From NCBI RefSeq assembly GCF_900103325.1, contig NZ_FMXM01000005.1, positions 310,001-374,000 of the forward strand: 64,000 nucleotides of DNA. Reading direction: 5' to 3'. The DNA is from Mesorhizobium qingshengii. Its GTDB lineage: Bacteria > Pseudomonadota > Alphaproteobacteria > Rhizobiales > Rhizobiaceae. Made by a program: the position numbers and the translations under genes. Numbering within the stretch: the first letter of the stretch is position 1; each line of letters starts with the position of its first letter. Of this stretch, positions 17,489-26,320 are shown piece by piece. The notes under the pieces are model-generated. The model worked only from the letters and a program-made list of their open reading frames with translations, searched no databases and was not told the origin of the DNA.

Positions 17489-18663
17489 ACGCGGTAGCCA
17501 AGATCGATGAGAACGCGACCAAGCTGGAAATGGAAGCGCCGGCACAGCCTGCTGCTGCCCCCGTGGCGATTGCACCTCCGGTCCAGCCGGCCTCGGTGCC
17601 TGTGAAGAATAAGCGCCGGCTGGGCCGCTCTTTGCTGATGATTGCGCTGCCTGCGGCACTGGTTGTTGGCGGCGGCTATGTCTGGGTCACCGGCGGCCGC
17701 TATCAGGAAACGGAAAACGCCAATCTGCAGCAGGCCAAGGTGTCGATCGCTTCTGACACGGCCGGCCGCATCGTTCAGGTCGACATTGCCGACAACCAGT
17801 TGGTCAAGCAGGGCGACGTGCTGTTTGCCATCGACCCAGAGCCATACCGGATCGCATTGGCCCAGGCCGACGCGGCGGTTGCTGTCGCACGGGTTGGCAT
17901 CGAGCAGTTGCGCGCCGCCTACAGCCAGGCGACGGCGCAGGAAAAGTCCGCCACCAGCGAAGTCGACTATGCGCAGTCGCAATATGACCGCGCCGCCGAC
18001 CTCGCCCAGAAGGGCATCAACACCAAGTCGGCGCTGGATCAGGCAAAAAACGATCTCGACAAGGCCAAGCAGCAATTGGCCGTTGCCCAGCAGGGCATCA
18101 TCAGCGCCAAGGCAGCACTTGCCGGCAATCCCGACATCGAGACCGACAGGCATCCGACGGTGATGGCCGCGCTCGCCGCGCGCGACAAGGCGGCCTACGA
18201 CCTGGCGCAGACCACGGTCAAGGCGCCTGCGGATGGCGTCATCAGCCAGGCCTCGTCTTTCAAGGTCGGTCAGTATGTCGGCTCCGGCACGCCGCTGTTT
18301 TCGCTTGTCGAGACCGGCGACACCTGGATCGAAGCCAATTTCAAGGAAACCCAGCTGACCCATATGAAGCCCGGCCAGAAGGCCGAGATCGTGGTCGATA
18401 CCTATCCTGGACGCACCTTCGAGGCGACGGTCAAGGCGATCGGTGCCGGCACGGGAGCCGAATTCTCGCTGCTGCCTGCCCAGAATGCCACGGGCAACTG
18501 GGTCAAGGTCACGCAGCGTATTCCGGTGCGCCTGGAGCTGACCGATGCCGACGCCAAGATGGCGTTGCGCACCGGCATGAGCACCGCCGTTACCGTAGAC
18601 ACCGGCGTTTCGCGCGGGTTTCCCGCCATATTCGGCCACGCCACTGCGGGCGAGGCCAAATAG
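17485..18663 (+). CDS. HlyD/EmrA-family efflux adaptor protein
   Basis: A membrane fusion protein of 392 residues. A proline/alanine-rich cytoplasmic N-terminus (~50 residues) leads to one membrane anchor (LLMIALPAALVVGGGYVWV). The biotinyl-lipoyl-like halves (SDTAGRIVQVDIADNQLVKQGD and the later APADGVISQ region) are split by an alpha-helical hairpin rich in Ala/Gln/Lys. The C-terminal beta-barrel contains WIEANFKETQL. It links an inner-membrane pump to an outer-membrane channel; the likely partner is the DHA2 pump encoded 307 bp downstream. Confidence 0.93.
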   Translation: MNAVAKIDENATKLEMEAPAQPAAAPVAIAPPVQPASVPVKNKRRLGRSLLMIALPAALVVGGGYVWVTGGRYQETENANLQQAKVSIASDTAGRIVQVDIADNQLVKQGDVLFAIDPEPYRIALAQADAAVAVARVGIEQLRAAYSQATAQEKSATSEVDYAQSQYDRAADLAQKGINTKSALDQAKNDLDKAKQQLAVAQQGIISAKAALAGNPDIETDRHPTVMAALAARDKAAYDLAQTTVKAPADGVISQASSFKVGQYVGSGTPLFSLVETGDTWIEANFKETQLTHMKPGQKAEIVVDTYPGRTFEATVKAIGAGTGAEFSLLPAQNATGNWVKVTQRIPVRLELTDADAKMALRTGMSTAVTVDTGVSRGFPAIFGHATAGEAK

Positions 18664-18970
18664 GGCGCTCGCTGCGCTGGGGTGAAACAGATGGCAAGAT
18701 TGGTCCGAGGGGAGGGTGTGAAGGGAGAAGGGGCCGATGGCCGGGCTGCATCGAAGATGCGGTTCGCTCGATCCCTGAACCATTCGACGCCGGACCCTTT
18801 GGTCCTTCGGTTTCCGGGCGGCAGGTGTCCGTCATGTCGAGACGCTCGGTCGATGTAACCCCCACATCGATACTCGCGTCCCACCGCGATGAGAGTCTCT
18901 CCTTACGGAAGGCTCTGCCGCCCGGAAACCTACTGTACACGACTTTGTTACCTGCCGGAAGTTCCGCATC
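18664..18970 (+). other. Non-coding gap between adaptor and pump genes, with a structured leader
   Basis: 307 bp without a gene. Its second half is dominated by inverted repeats (described separately at 18792-18930), after which about 40 nt lead to the pump ATG. The last part contains a tiny palindrome CGGAAGTTCCG (18955-18965) that includes the only Shine-Dalgarno-like GGAAG. This is unusual, because emrA and emrB homologues are normally almost contiguous. Confidence 0.6.
18792..18930 (+). promoter_or_regulatory. Highly structured leader before emrB-like gene (candidate cis-regulatory RNA)
   Basis: Nested inverted repeats: a hairpin 18792-18805 (GGACC, 4-nt loop, GGTCC), a perfect 16-bp outer stem pairing 18809-18824 (GGTTTCCGGGCGGCAG) with 18915-18930, and inside it a 7-bp hairpin 18850-18870 (TCGATGT, 7-nt loop, ACATCGA). 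GAGAC/GTCTC arms can form a further internal helix. A long closing stem around an inner multi-helix core is the usual shape of riboswitches and attenuators. I do not recognise a known class. It could instead be a mobile palindromic repeat. Confidence 0.55.
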
Positions 18971-20506
18971 ATGAGCACGCCAGAACCCTTTCGCGAAGTG
19001 CCGCATCGCGGCCTGATCACGGTCGCGCTGATGCTGGCGACGATCATGCAGGCGCTCGACACGACGATCGCCAACGTCGCGCTGCCGACCATGACCGGCG
19101 ATCTCGGTGCTTCCCCGGACAACATCAACTGGGTGCTGACCTCCTACATCGTTGCCGCTGCGATCATGACGCCGGTAACCGGCTGGTTGGCCGACCGCTT
19201 CGGCCGCAAGGAACTGTTCCTTACGGCGGTGGTCGGCTTCACCGTGTTTTCGATGCTGTGCGGCATCGCCTGGAGCCTGGAGACCATGGTGTTCTTCCGG
19301 CTGATGCAAGGCGTGTTCGGCGCCGCGATCGTGCCGCTGTCGCAGACTTTCCTGCTCGACATCAACCCCAGGGAACGCCACGGCCAGGCGATGGCCATCT
19401 GGGGCGCGGGCATCATGCTGGGGCCAATTCTGGGCCCGACCCTGGGTGGCTGGCTAACCGAGAATTTCAACTGGCGCTGGGTGTTCTTCATCAACCTGCC
19501 GGTCGGCATCGTCGCCTTCCTTGGCATGGCTGCCTATTTGCCGGCCGTTGCTCGGCGGGTGCGCAGCTTCGATTTCTTCGGCTTCGCCATGATATCGCTC
19601 GGCGTCGGCGCGCTTCAACTGCTGCTCGATCGCGGCGGCGAGGTCGACTGGTTTTCCTCGGTCGAGATCTGGATCGAGCTTGGCCTTTCGATCACGGGGT
19701 TCTGGGTATTCATCATCCACACGGTGACGTCACAACATCCCTTCATCGATCCGAAGATCTTCCTCGACCGCAATTTCGTGACCGGCCTGGCGTTCATCTT
19801 CGTCATGGGTGTGCTGATTTTGGCCTCCATGTCGCTGCTGCCGCCGATGCTGTCGACCATCTTCGGCTATCCGACCGTCACCATCGGCATCGTCATGGGG
19901 CCACGCGGTGTCGGCACGATGATTTCGATGCTCGTCGTCGGGCGGCTCATGAGCAAGATCGACGCCAGGATCCTCGTCGTCATCGGCTTTCTCCTGACCG
20001 CGCAGTCGCTCTACACCATGTCCAGCTTCACGCCTCAGATGGACAACTGGCTGATCATCAGCTCCGGCGTCATCCAGGGTCTGGGAATGGGGATGGTGTT
20101 CGTGCCGCTGTCGACCGTGGCCTTCGCCACGCTTGACGTACGCTTCCGCACCGATGCCACGGCCTTGTTCAGCCTGGTGCGCAATCTCGGGTCGTCCATC
20201 GGCGTGTCGGTCGTGACGGTTTTGATGGTGCGCAACACGCAGATCAACCACGCCGAGCTTTCGGCCTTCATCAACCCGTTCAACCCCAATCTATGGGCGG
20301 TCTCACCGGCGGCGGCGAGCGGAAATCAGATGGCGCTTTCCCAGGTGGATCGCATGGTCAATCTCCAGGCGATGATGATCTCCTACGTCAATGACTTCAA
20401 AATACTGATGATGATGACGTTGATCGCGGTCCCGTTTGTCTTCCTGCTGCGCAAGCCGGCGCGGGCGCCGGCGGCCGGTGGGGCACCCGCCGCGCATATG
20501 GACTAG
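18971..20506 (+). CDS. DHA2-family MFS multidrug efflux transporter (EmrB type)
   Basis: 511 residues with about 14 hydrophobic spans, the DHA2 layout. Motifs include ALDTTIANVALPTM (motif D1), LADRFGRKELF (motif A, loop 2-3) and the TM5 antiporter-like stretch GPILGPTLGGWL. It should export hydrophobic toxic compounds in exchange for protons, working with the adaptor. The ATG at 18971 has only a weak ribosome site, set within a small palindrome, so its expression may depend on the leader structure. Confidence 0.93.
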   Translation: MSTPEPFREVPHRGLITVALMLATIMQALDTTIANVALPTMTGDLGASPDNINWVLTSYIVAAAIMTPVTGWLADRFGRKELFLTAVVGFTVFSMLCGIAWSLETMVFFRLMQGVFGAAIVPLSQTFLLDINPRERHGQAMAIWGAGIMLGPILGPTLGGWLTENFNWRWVFFINLPVGIVAFLGMAAYLPAVARRVRSFDFFGFAMISLGVGALQLLLDRGGEVDWFSSVEIWIELGLSITGFWVFIIHTVTSQHPFIDPKIFLDRNFVTGLAFIFVMGVLILASMSLLPPMLSTIFGYPTVTIGIVMGPRGVGTMISMLVVGRLMSKIDARILVVIGFLLTAQSLYTMSSFTPQMDNWLIISSGVIQGLGMGMVFVPLSTVAFATLDVRFRTDATALFSLVRNLGSSIGVSVVTVLMVRNTQINHAELSAFINPFNPNLWAVSPAAASGNQMALSQVDRMVNLQAMMISYVNDFKILMMMTLIAVPFVFLLRKPARAPAAGGAPAAHMD

Positions 20507-20540
20507 AAGGCTGGCCAGCGTTTTCCGCCACCCATGCACT

Positions 20541-20558
20541 AGCCAACCGAGGTTGGCT
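20541..20558 (+). terminator. Inverted repeat after the efflux operon, possible terminator
   Basis: A perfect 8-bp inverted repeat (AGCCAACC, GA, GGTTGGCT) 35 bp after the pump stop. No T tract follows (CGAGAAAT), so termination would be weak or Rho-dependent. Confidence 0.35.
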
Positions 20559-20643
20559 CGAGAAATATCGCCTCCGTCCCGACGATGCCGTCATGCATCG
20601 CGGGTGGCTCGACGGGCATTGGCTTCGGCCTGGAGGAGATGCG

Positions 20644-21627
20644 ATGCAATATCCGGCATTCCCAGTATTCGATCTCGGGCGGTTCGAGAACTCCGGCCAC
20701 GAGGAGAAAAAGGCGCTCGGTGCCGAGGTCGACCGCATCTGCCGCGGCACTGGCTTTCTGGCCGTGAAGAACCACGGCATTCCGGAACCGGTGATCGACG
20801 CCGCCTGGTCGAAGGCGCGAGCTTTCTTCGACCTCCTTCCGGAGGAAAAGCAGCGTTCGAAGGCGCCCTACAAGGGTTATCCTTACGGCTACCTCGGCCC
20901 CGAACTCGAAGCGCTTGCCAAATCGCGCAATGTCGACACGCCGCCTGACCTGAAGGAAAGCTTCAACGGTGGTCCGCTGCGCGTACCGTCGGGCATGCGT
21001 GATCCGGAGGCGTTGGCCTTCTGTTACGCCGAGACGATCTGGCCGGCCGAACCCGCCGGCTTCATCGAGGCATGGAAGGCCTACTACGTCGCGCTCGAGG
21101 ACCTCGCCGTGCGCATCATGCGGGTTTTCGCCACCGCGCTCGGCCTGCCCGAGAGCTATTTCGACAGCTATCTCGATGCGCCAATCAGTGCGCTACGAGC
21201 CCTCAATTACCCCGAACAGCATGTCGCACCGAAACCCGGCCAGATCCGCGCCGGCGCCCACACCGACTATGGCAGCCTGACCATCCTCCTGCCGCAGGCG
21301 GGGTCGCGCGGCCTCGAGATCATCACCCCGGACGGGGAGTGGACGCCGGTTCCGCCAATTCCGGGCGCCTTCGTCATCAACATCGGCGATCTGATGGCGC
21401 GCTGGACCAACGATCGCTGGGTTTCCACCTTGCATCGCGTGGTCAATCCGCCGGCCGATGAGGGCGGCAAGGACCGGCGCCAGTCCATGGCCTTCTTTCA
21501 CCAGCCGAACTGGGACGCGCAGATCAACGTGCTGGACGTCTGCCTCGCCGACGGTGAGGCGCCGAAATACGAGCCGGTGCTGTCCGGCCCCTATCTGATG
21601 GCCAAGTTCAAGGCGACGACCAGTTAG
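20644..21627 (+). CDS. 2-oxoglutarate/Fe(II)-dependent oxygenase, isopenicillin N synthase-like
   Basis: A cytoplasmic dioxygenase of 327 residues. The N-terminal DIOX_N part contains GFLAVKNHGIP. The C-terminal double-stranded beta-helix has HTDYG (first His and Asp of the iron triad), HRVVN (distal His) and RQSMAFF (2-oxoglutarate-binding R-x-S). The ATG at 20644 has a GGAGG site 7 bp upstream, better than an ATG at 20593. The substrate is unknown; relatives hydroxylate or desaturate small molecules. It stands alone between the efflux set and the CAP remnant. Confidence 0.92.
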   Translation: MQYPAFPVFDLGRFENSGHEEKKALGAEVDRICRGTGFLAVKNHGIPEPVIDAAWSKARAFFDLLPEEKQRSKAPYKGYPYGYLGPELEALAKSRNVDTPPDLKESFNGGPLRVPSGMRDPEALAFCYAETIWPAEPAGFIEAWKAYYVALEDLAVRIMRVFATALGLPESYFDSYLDAPISALRALNYPEQHVAPKPGQIRAGAHTDYGSLTILLPQAGSRGLEIITPDGEWTPVPPIPGAFVINIGDLMARWTNDRWVSTLHRVVNPPADEGGKDRRQSMAFFHQPNWDAQINVLDVCLADGEAPKYEPVLSGPYLMAKFKATTS

Positions 21628-21640
21628 GGGAGAACACCCT

Positions 21641-21765
21641 ATTCCCAAGCGCGAGGCTCCAGTGGCGGATGGCGCTGTCGCGATCGTTTCGCGCATAGTC
21701 GAGGCCGACGCGGCTGAAGCGCGGCTCAGCCAATCCATCCCGATGTCGAAGAACACCGAGCCTGA
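21641..21765 (-). pseudogene. Remnant of a CAP-domain (SCP/PR1) protein gene
   Basis: Read on the minus strand, this piece translates to EPRFSRVGLDYARNDRDSAI then RHWSLALGN, matching the C-terminus of the intact CAP gene at 24683-25195 (DPRFTRFGLAYVRDGRDSSL, RYWSLVLGK). Upstream in the gene, the FDIW element survives as FFDIG in a different frame, after a deletion of roughly 30 bp that removed the HSPGHRRNML segment. Everything further N-terminal is missing. By eye, about three quarters of bases match. It is a broken homologue, not a functional gene. Confidence 0.7.
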
Positions 21766-21933
21766 AAGCTCAAAGGTGGTTTAGAACTGCGATTGAGTTT
21801 CAGGCATCCGAGCCCCACGCCCCGATTTCGATCCGGTTTATCTGTCATTAGTACATCAGTAACACTATGGGCCGACTTTCATTCTGCCGATGGGCGATTT
21901 TTTTCCCAGGTCCAAAAATCCGAGGAACTCTGT
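21766..21933 (+). other. Gap before the GGDEF/EAL gene
   Basis: Together with the CAP remnant this makes about 306 bp without an intact gene. The AT-richer stretch around 21840-21870 (GTCATTAGTACATCAGTAAC) is the most promoter-like part and probably drives the GGDEF/EAL gene. I see no clear repeat or operator. An in-frame TTG at 21793 could extend that gene into this gap. Confidence 0.4.
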
Positions 21934-24615
21934 TTGGTCACGAAATCATCCAGGCAAGTCGCCGAAGCGCCCGAGTCGGCCAGTCTGGCAGTGCTGGCAA
22001 AGCTGGCGACTGCCTCGTACGAGACTCTTGAGCACGAGCTTCGGGCGACGATCGCAACGCTTGAAGCACAGGCGCTGCGATTCGAGACCGTGATCGACAA
22101 CATCTCGCAAGGCATCTGCTTTTTCGGCGCCGACGAACGGCTGATCCTGTCCAACCGCCGCTATGCGGAGATCTACCGCATCGCGCACGGTCGATTGAAA
22201 TCGGGCCTGACATTGAGCGAAATCGTCGAACGCCGCGTTGCCGCCGGAACATCCGCGATGGCAGCCGACGCCTATCTCGCATTGGCCCGGTCGGTCAATT
22301 CGGGCATTGCTTCGAAAATCTGGACCGCCAAACTCGCCGATGGTCGAACTATCCAGATTTGCCATCAGCCGATGCCTGATGGCAGTTGGGTGGCCACGCA
22401 TGAGGACGTCACGGAACTCGCTGCCAATCGCCAGATCGTCGACGAGCGCATCTCGCTGCAAACGTTGATCGACTGGGTGCCCGACTATCTCTGGGTCAAG
22501 GACAGGGAAAGCCGCTTTGTCGTGGTCAACAGCGCCCTTGCGGCCGACAGTGGCCGGGATAAGACCAGCGACATGATCGGCTTGACCGATTTTGATCTCC
22601 ATGCCCCGGAACTTGCGCAGAAGTTCCGCCTCATCGAGCAGAATGTCCTCAACAGCGGACAACCGATGATCGACGAGGAGGAGTTCGTTGTCGATGCGTC
22701 AGGCGACGGCAAATGGCTCTCGTCGACGAAGGTGCCGTTACGCAATGCCCAAAACGAAATCTTCGGTCTGGTTGGCATTGCCCATGACATCACTGCCCGC
22801 AAGCAAGCGGACGTCCTTAGGAACGGGCAAGCGCATATCCTGGAAATGATCGCGATGAGCGCTCCGCTTGAAGATGTGCTCGACCGTCTCATGCGCCTCG
22901 TGGAATCCCAGTTGACGGGCATATTCGGTTCCGTCTTGCTGCTCGACAAGGACGGCAGCCACTTGCGCCACGGCGCCGCGCCGAGCCTGGCGAAAGACTA
23001 TACGAACGCCATAGACGGGGTCGCTATTGGTCCGAAGGTGGGGTCCTGCGGGACCGCAGTCTACCGGCGGGAGCCGGTCATTGTCGCCGACATCATGCAG
23101 GACCCCCTCTGGGAAGATTATCGCGAACTGGCGTCGGCCTTCGGCTATCGTTCGTGCTGGTCGACCCCGATCCTGTCGCATCAGGGCACCGTCCTGGGCG
23201 TGTTCGCGATGTATTCGATGACGGTGCGCAAACCGGCCGAGGCCGAGACCCGGTTGATTGATTTCACGACCCGCATTGCCGGAATCGCGATCGAGCGCAA
23301 GCTGGCCGAAGACCAGATCCACTTCATGGCCAACCATGATGTGCTTACCGGACTTCCCAATCGCGCCTTGCTGGAGGACCGGCTTTCTCAAGCGATCCTG
23401 TACGCGCAGCGATACGATCGCTGGGTGACGGTGGTGTTCATCGATCTGGACAATTTCAAGCTCGTCAACGACACGCTCGGTCACAATGCCGGAGACGAGC
23501 TCCTGAAGATTGTCGCCCGCCGCATGGTCGAATGCGTAAGGGCGACCGACACCGTGGTCCGACTTGGCGGCGATGAATTTGTCATCGTCCTGTTTGATCA
23601 ACCGACGAACGTCGATCTCATCTCGGAGACCTTGCAGAAAGTCCGCACAGCGATTGCCGAGCCAGTTCATCTTGGAGAGCATTGGCTGAGGGCGACAGCC
23701 AGCATCGGTATCGCGAACTATCCCAAGGATGGGGCGATCCCCGATACGCTCTTGGCCAATGCCGATGCAGCCATGTATCGCGCGAAAGAAATCGGCCGCG
23801 ACAATTTCCAGTTCTACGCTCCCGAATTCAACACCAGGGCGCATGAAAAATTCGTGCTTCAGGAGGAGTTGCGAAACGCCCTAGCCCGTTCAGAATTCGC
23901 GCTGCTCTATCAGCCGCAAGTCGATCTTCGCTCGGGGCGCGTCTTCGCGGTGGAAGCGTTGATCCGCTGGAACCATCCGACACAGGGCGTGATAGCGCCG
24001 GCCAACTTCATCCCGACGGCCGAGGAGACAGGTCTGATCGTGCCGATCGGCGACTGGGTTCTGCATGAAGCCTGTCGACAGAACAAGAGCTGGCAGGATG
24101 CGGGTCTGCCGCCGATGACTGTCTGTGTGAACGTGTCGGCACGGCAGTTCAGAGAAAAGAATCTGGTCGGTCGCGTCGTCAATGCGCTGAGGGACAGTGG
24201 TCTGGAGGCCAGATATCTCGAGCTGGAGGTGACCGAAAGCCTTATCATGCAGGATATCGAATTGGCGGTCGCAACAATGAACGCACTGCAAGGCCTGGGC
24301 GTTCAGATATCGATCGACGATTTCGGAACCGGCTATTCCAGCCTCAGTGCGCTCAAGACCTTTCCAGTTGCGCGGCTGAAAATCGACAAGTCTTTCATCA
24401 ACGACGTCGCCGACGACGAAAACGATCAGGCTGTTGCCAGCGCCGTGATTTCGTTGGGTCAAAAGCTGAACATGAGGGTCATTGCCGAGGGCGTCGAAAC
24501 AGACGATCAGGTGGCTTTCTTGCTCAAGAACAATTGCGACGAAATGCAGGGCTACCATTTCAGCAAACCGGTCTCTGCCCGGGACATCGAGAAATTGCTC
24601 AACCACGAGGATTGA
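21934..24615 (+). CDS. PAS-PAS-GAF-GGDEF-EAL cyclic-di-GMP protein
   Basis: About 893 residues from the TTG at 21934, which has GAGGAA 6 bp upstream. Order: PAS ~50-165, PAS ~175-295, GAF ~300-460, GGDEF ~465-630, EAL ~645-885. The cyclase site GGDEF and its inhibitory RATD (RxxD) five residues before it are intact. The phosphodiesterase motifs are intact too (EALIRW, NVSARQF, ELEVTES, IDDFGTGYSSL, AEGVET). It could therefore both make and break c-di-GMP, with the sensor domains choosing. No transmembrane segment is evident, so it probably senses a cytoplasmic signal. It is flanked by a broken and an intact CAP gene. Confidence 0.93.
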   Translation: MVTKSSRQVAEAPESASLAVLAKLATASYETLEHELRATIATLEAQALRFETVIDNISQGICFFGADERLILSNRRYAEIYRIAHGRLKSGLTLSEIVERRVAAGTSAMAADAYLALARSVNSGIASKIWTAKLADGRTIQICHQPMPDGSWVATHEDVTELAANRQIVDERISLQTLIDWVPDYLWVKDRESRFVVVNSALAADSGRDKTSDMIGLTDFDLHAPELAQKFRLIEQNVLNSGQPMIDEEEFVVDASGDGKWLSSTKVPLRNAQNEIFGLVGIAHDITARKQADVLRNGQAHILEMIAMSAPLEDVLDRLMRLVESQLTGIFGSVLLLDKDGSHLRHGAAPSLAKDYTNAIDGVAIGPKVGSCGTAVYRREPVIVADIMQDPLWEDYRELASAFGYRSCWSTPILSHQGTVLGVFAMYSMTVRKPAEAETRLIDFTTRIAGIAIERKLAEDQIHFMANHDVLTGLPNRALLEDRLSQAILYAQRYDRWVTVVFIDLDNFKLVNDTLGHNAGDELLKIVARRMVECVRATDTVVRLGGDEFVIVLFDQPTNVDLISETLQKVRTAIAEPVHLGEHWLRATASIGIANYPKDGAIPDTLLANADAAMYRAKEIGRDNFQFYAPEFNTRAHEKFVLQEELRNALARSEFALLYQPQVDLRSGRVFAVEALIRWNHPTQGVIAPANFIPTAEETGLIVPIGDWVLHEACRQNKSWQDAGLPPMTVCVNVSARQFREKNLVGRVVNALRDSGLEARYLELEVTESLIMQDIELAVATMNALQGLGVQISIDDFGTGYSSLSALKTFPVARLKIDKSFINDVADDENDQAVASAVISLGQKLNMRVIAEGVETDDQVAFLLKNNCDEMQGYHFSKPVSARDIEKLLNHED

Positions 24616-24630
24616 CGGGCTGCTCAGCAA

Positions 24631-24659
24631 GCGGTCTCGCGCGGCTCGACGAAGACCGC
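24631..24659. terminator. Inverted repeat between convergent genes, possible bidirectional terminator
   Basis: GCGGTCT (24631-24637) and AGACCGC (24653-24659) form a 7-bp stem with a 15-nt loop, placed between the ends of the GGDEF/EAL gene and the CAP gene. There is a TTTT at 24681-24684 but it is not adjacent to the stem. Weak evidence. Confidence 0.3.
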
Positions 24660-24682
24660 ACCCGGCGGCGACACGCCTGCTT

Positions 24683-25195
24683 TTATTTCCCGAGCACAAG
24701 GCTCCAGTAGCGGAGGCTGCTGTCGCGGCCGTCGCGCACATAGGCAAGGCCAAAGCGGGTGAAGCGCGGGTCGAGCATGTTGCGGCGGTGGCCGGGTGAA
24801 TGCACCCAGATGTCGAACAGCTTCTGCAGGTCGAAGCGGCCCTCGGCGATGTTCTCGGCGGCCGCACCCGCAATGCCGTTGCCCTTGACCCGCGAGGCGA
24901 AATCCTTGCCCCAGCCGGTGGTGTGGGTCATGCGGCCACGCTGCGCCATGTAGCCGGCCTGCTGCAGGGCTGCCTGTTCGAGCCGTGGATCAGGGGCCAG
25001 CGGCGCGAGGCCCGCCGAGGCGCGGATACTGGTCAGCGTGCCGGTGGCGGAGGAGGAGGCTCCGGCGCCTTCACCGGTTGGCAACGAAACGGTGCTGCAG
25101 GCCGCGAGCCCGGCCAGAGCCGCGAGGCCGGCAATCTTGAGCCATCTGCGCCTGTTCAGGCTTGCTTGACGGATTTCGATTTTTTCAGCTGTCAT
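24683..25195 (-). CDS. CAP-domain (SCP/PR1-like) lipoprotein
   Basis: 170 residues. The N-terminus has an arginine-rich n-region (NRRRWLK), a hydrophobic stretch and a lipobox-like LAAC near residue 33, so it is probably a lipoprotein and possibly Tat-exported. The rest is a bacterial CAP domain with MTHTTGWGKDF, AAAENIAEG and HSPGHRRNML. The HxNxxR-type bacterial CAP function is not established. The ATG overlaps the stop of a possible short upstream frame (25192-25195). A decayed copy of its C-terminus lies at 21641-21765. Confidence 0.88.
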   Translation of the reverse strand: MTAEKIEIRQASLNRRRWLKIAGLAALAGLAACSTVSLPTGEGAGASSSATGTLTSIRASAGLAPLAPDPRLEQAALQQAGYMAQRGRMTHTTGWGKDFASRVKGNGIAGAAAENIAEGRFDLQKLFDIWVHSPGHRRNMLDPRFTRFGLAYVRDGRDSSLRYWSLVLGK

Positions 25196-25419
25196 GCCTG
25201 TCTGACATAGTCGCGATCATGGCTTTTGCCGGGCGAGGCGGTGAAAATACTGCCTTCGTCGTCGATTCGGATGGTCATCGCATCGAGGCCGTCTTCAACG
25301 CGCCACAATAGAATCCGTGCCGTGGGCTTTCGCCGACATGGCGATGACAATCCCGTGAAGGCATGTCCGAGACCATCGATTCGGCGACAAGCCCTGGCAA
25401 ATCGTCTATGGTGCCACAT
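25192..25419 (-). CDS. Possible small protein upstream of the CAP gene
   Basis: A 75-codon frame whose TGA overlaps the CAP gene ATG in an ATGA arrangement, the pattern seen for coupled genes. The N-terminal third is arginine/histidine-rich and looks non-coding. The C-terminal part (VEDGLDAMTIRIDDEGSIF) looks more protein-like, so a real product may begin later, for example at the ATG at 25278 or a TTG before it. No family recognised. It may be spurious. Confidence 0.3.
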   Translation of the reverse strand: MWHHRRFARACRRIDGLGHAFTGLSSPCRRKPTARILLWRVEDGLDAMTIRIDDEGSIFTASPGKSHDRDYVRQA

Positions 25420-25483
25420 CTACTAGTGGCAGCTGCTGGCGGCCATCCAGGCGGTGACCGCCCCGACACACGGGAGGAAGGTT

Positions 25484-26308
25484 ATGGCCGGTTTTCATGT
25501 CATGGCGGACGCGCGTGGGGTACATGTGCAACCCGTGGTGCGTCGCATCACCACGACGGATCTCTGGGACGCGCTCAAGCTCGGCGTCGAGGACTTCTGG
25601 GCAAAACCGTCGCACTACGTGTTCCTGTGCCTGATCTATCCGATTGTCGGCCTGATCCTGACGCAGTGGACGTCGGGCTCTAACACCATCCAACTTGTCT
25701 ATCCCTTGATGTCGGGCTTCGCCCTGGTCGGGCCGTTTGCCGCGATCGGTCTTTATGAGATCAGTCGCCGGCGCGAGCTCGGCATGAATACCTCCTGGCG
25801 GCACGCACTCGACGTGCGCCGCTCGCCGGCGGTTCCCTCGATCGCGGTGATCGGCGCCATGCTGGTGGCGCTGTTCCTGTTGTGGCTGTACACCGCGCAG
25901 TCGATCTACACCGGCCTGTTCGGCAATCAGCCGCCGGCGTCGATAGGCGGCTTTGTCCGCGAGGTGCTGACGACCGGCAAGGGCTGGACCCTGATCCTAG
26001 CCGGCAACGCCGCCGGCTTCGTCTTTGCCGTGGTCGTGCTGGCCACCACCGTGGTTGCCTTTCCGTTGCTGCTCGACCGCGACGTCGGCGCGGTCTCGGC
26101 CATAGAGACCTCGGCCCGCGTGGTGATGGCAAACCCGCTGCCGATGGCGCTGTGGGGGCTGTTGGTCGCCGTGCTTCTGGTGGTCGGCTCGATCCCGCTG
26201 TTTGCCGGGCTCGCCGTGGTCATGCCGGTGCTCGGCCATGCCACCTGGCACCTCTACCGCAGGGTGGTCGAACCGGAGCGGGCACAGCAGATAAGGCGGC
26301 CAATGTAG
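25484..26308 (+). CDS. DUF2189 family membrane protein
   Basis: 274 residues with about six hydrophobic spans. A soluble N-terminus (VQPVVRRITTTDLWDALKLG) is followed by paired membrane segments (VFLCLIYPIVGLIL, SGFALVGPFAAIGLYEISRR), as in DUF2189 proteins. Function unknown; some relatives sit near cytochrome oxidase genes, but none are here. The ATG at 25484 has a strong GGAGGAAGG site; the frame opens slightly upstream at 25454. Confidence 0.88.
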   Translation: MAGFHVMADARGVHVQPVVRRITTTDLWDALKLGVEDFWAKPSHYVFLCLIYPIVGLILTQWTSGSNTIQLVYPLMSGFALVGPFAAIGLYEISRRRELGMNTSWRHALDVRRSPAVPSIAVIGAMLVALFLLWLYTAQSIYTGLFGNQPPASIGGFVREVLTTGKGWTLILAGNAAGFVFAVVVLATTVVAFPLLLDRDVGAVSAIETSARVVMANPLPMALWGLLVAVLLVVGSIPLFAGLAVVMPVLGHATWHLYRRVVEPERAQQIRRPM

Positions 26309-26320
26309 GCTGGAGCATGA

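Noticed and set aside
18837-18900. Inner part of the emrB leader as a known riboswitch such as guanidine or mini-ykkC
   Set aside because: I could not find the ACGR loops of mini-ykkC or the conserved core of ykkC, so I do not assign a class.
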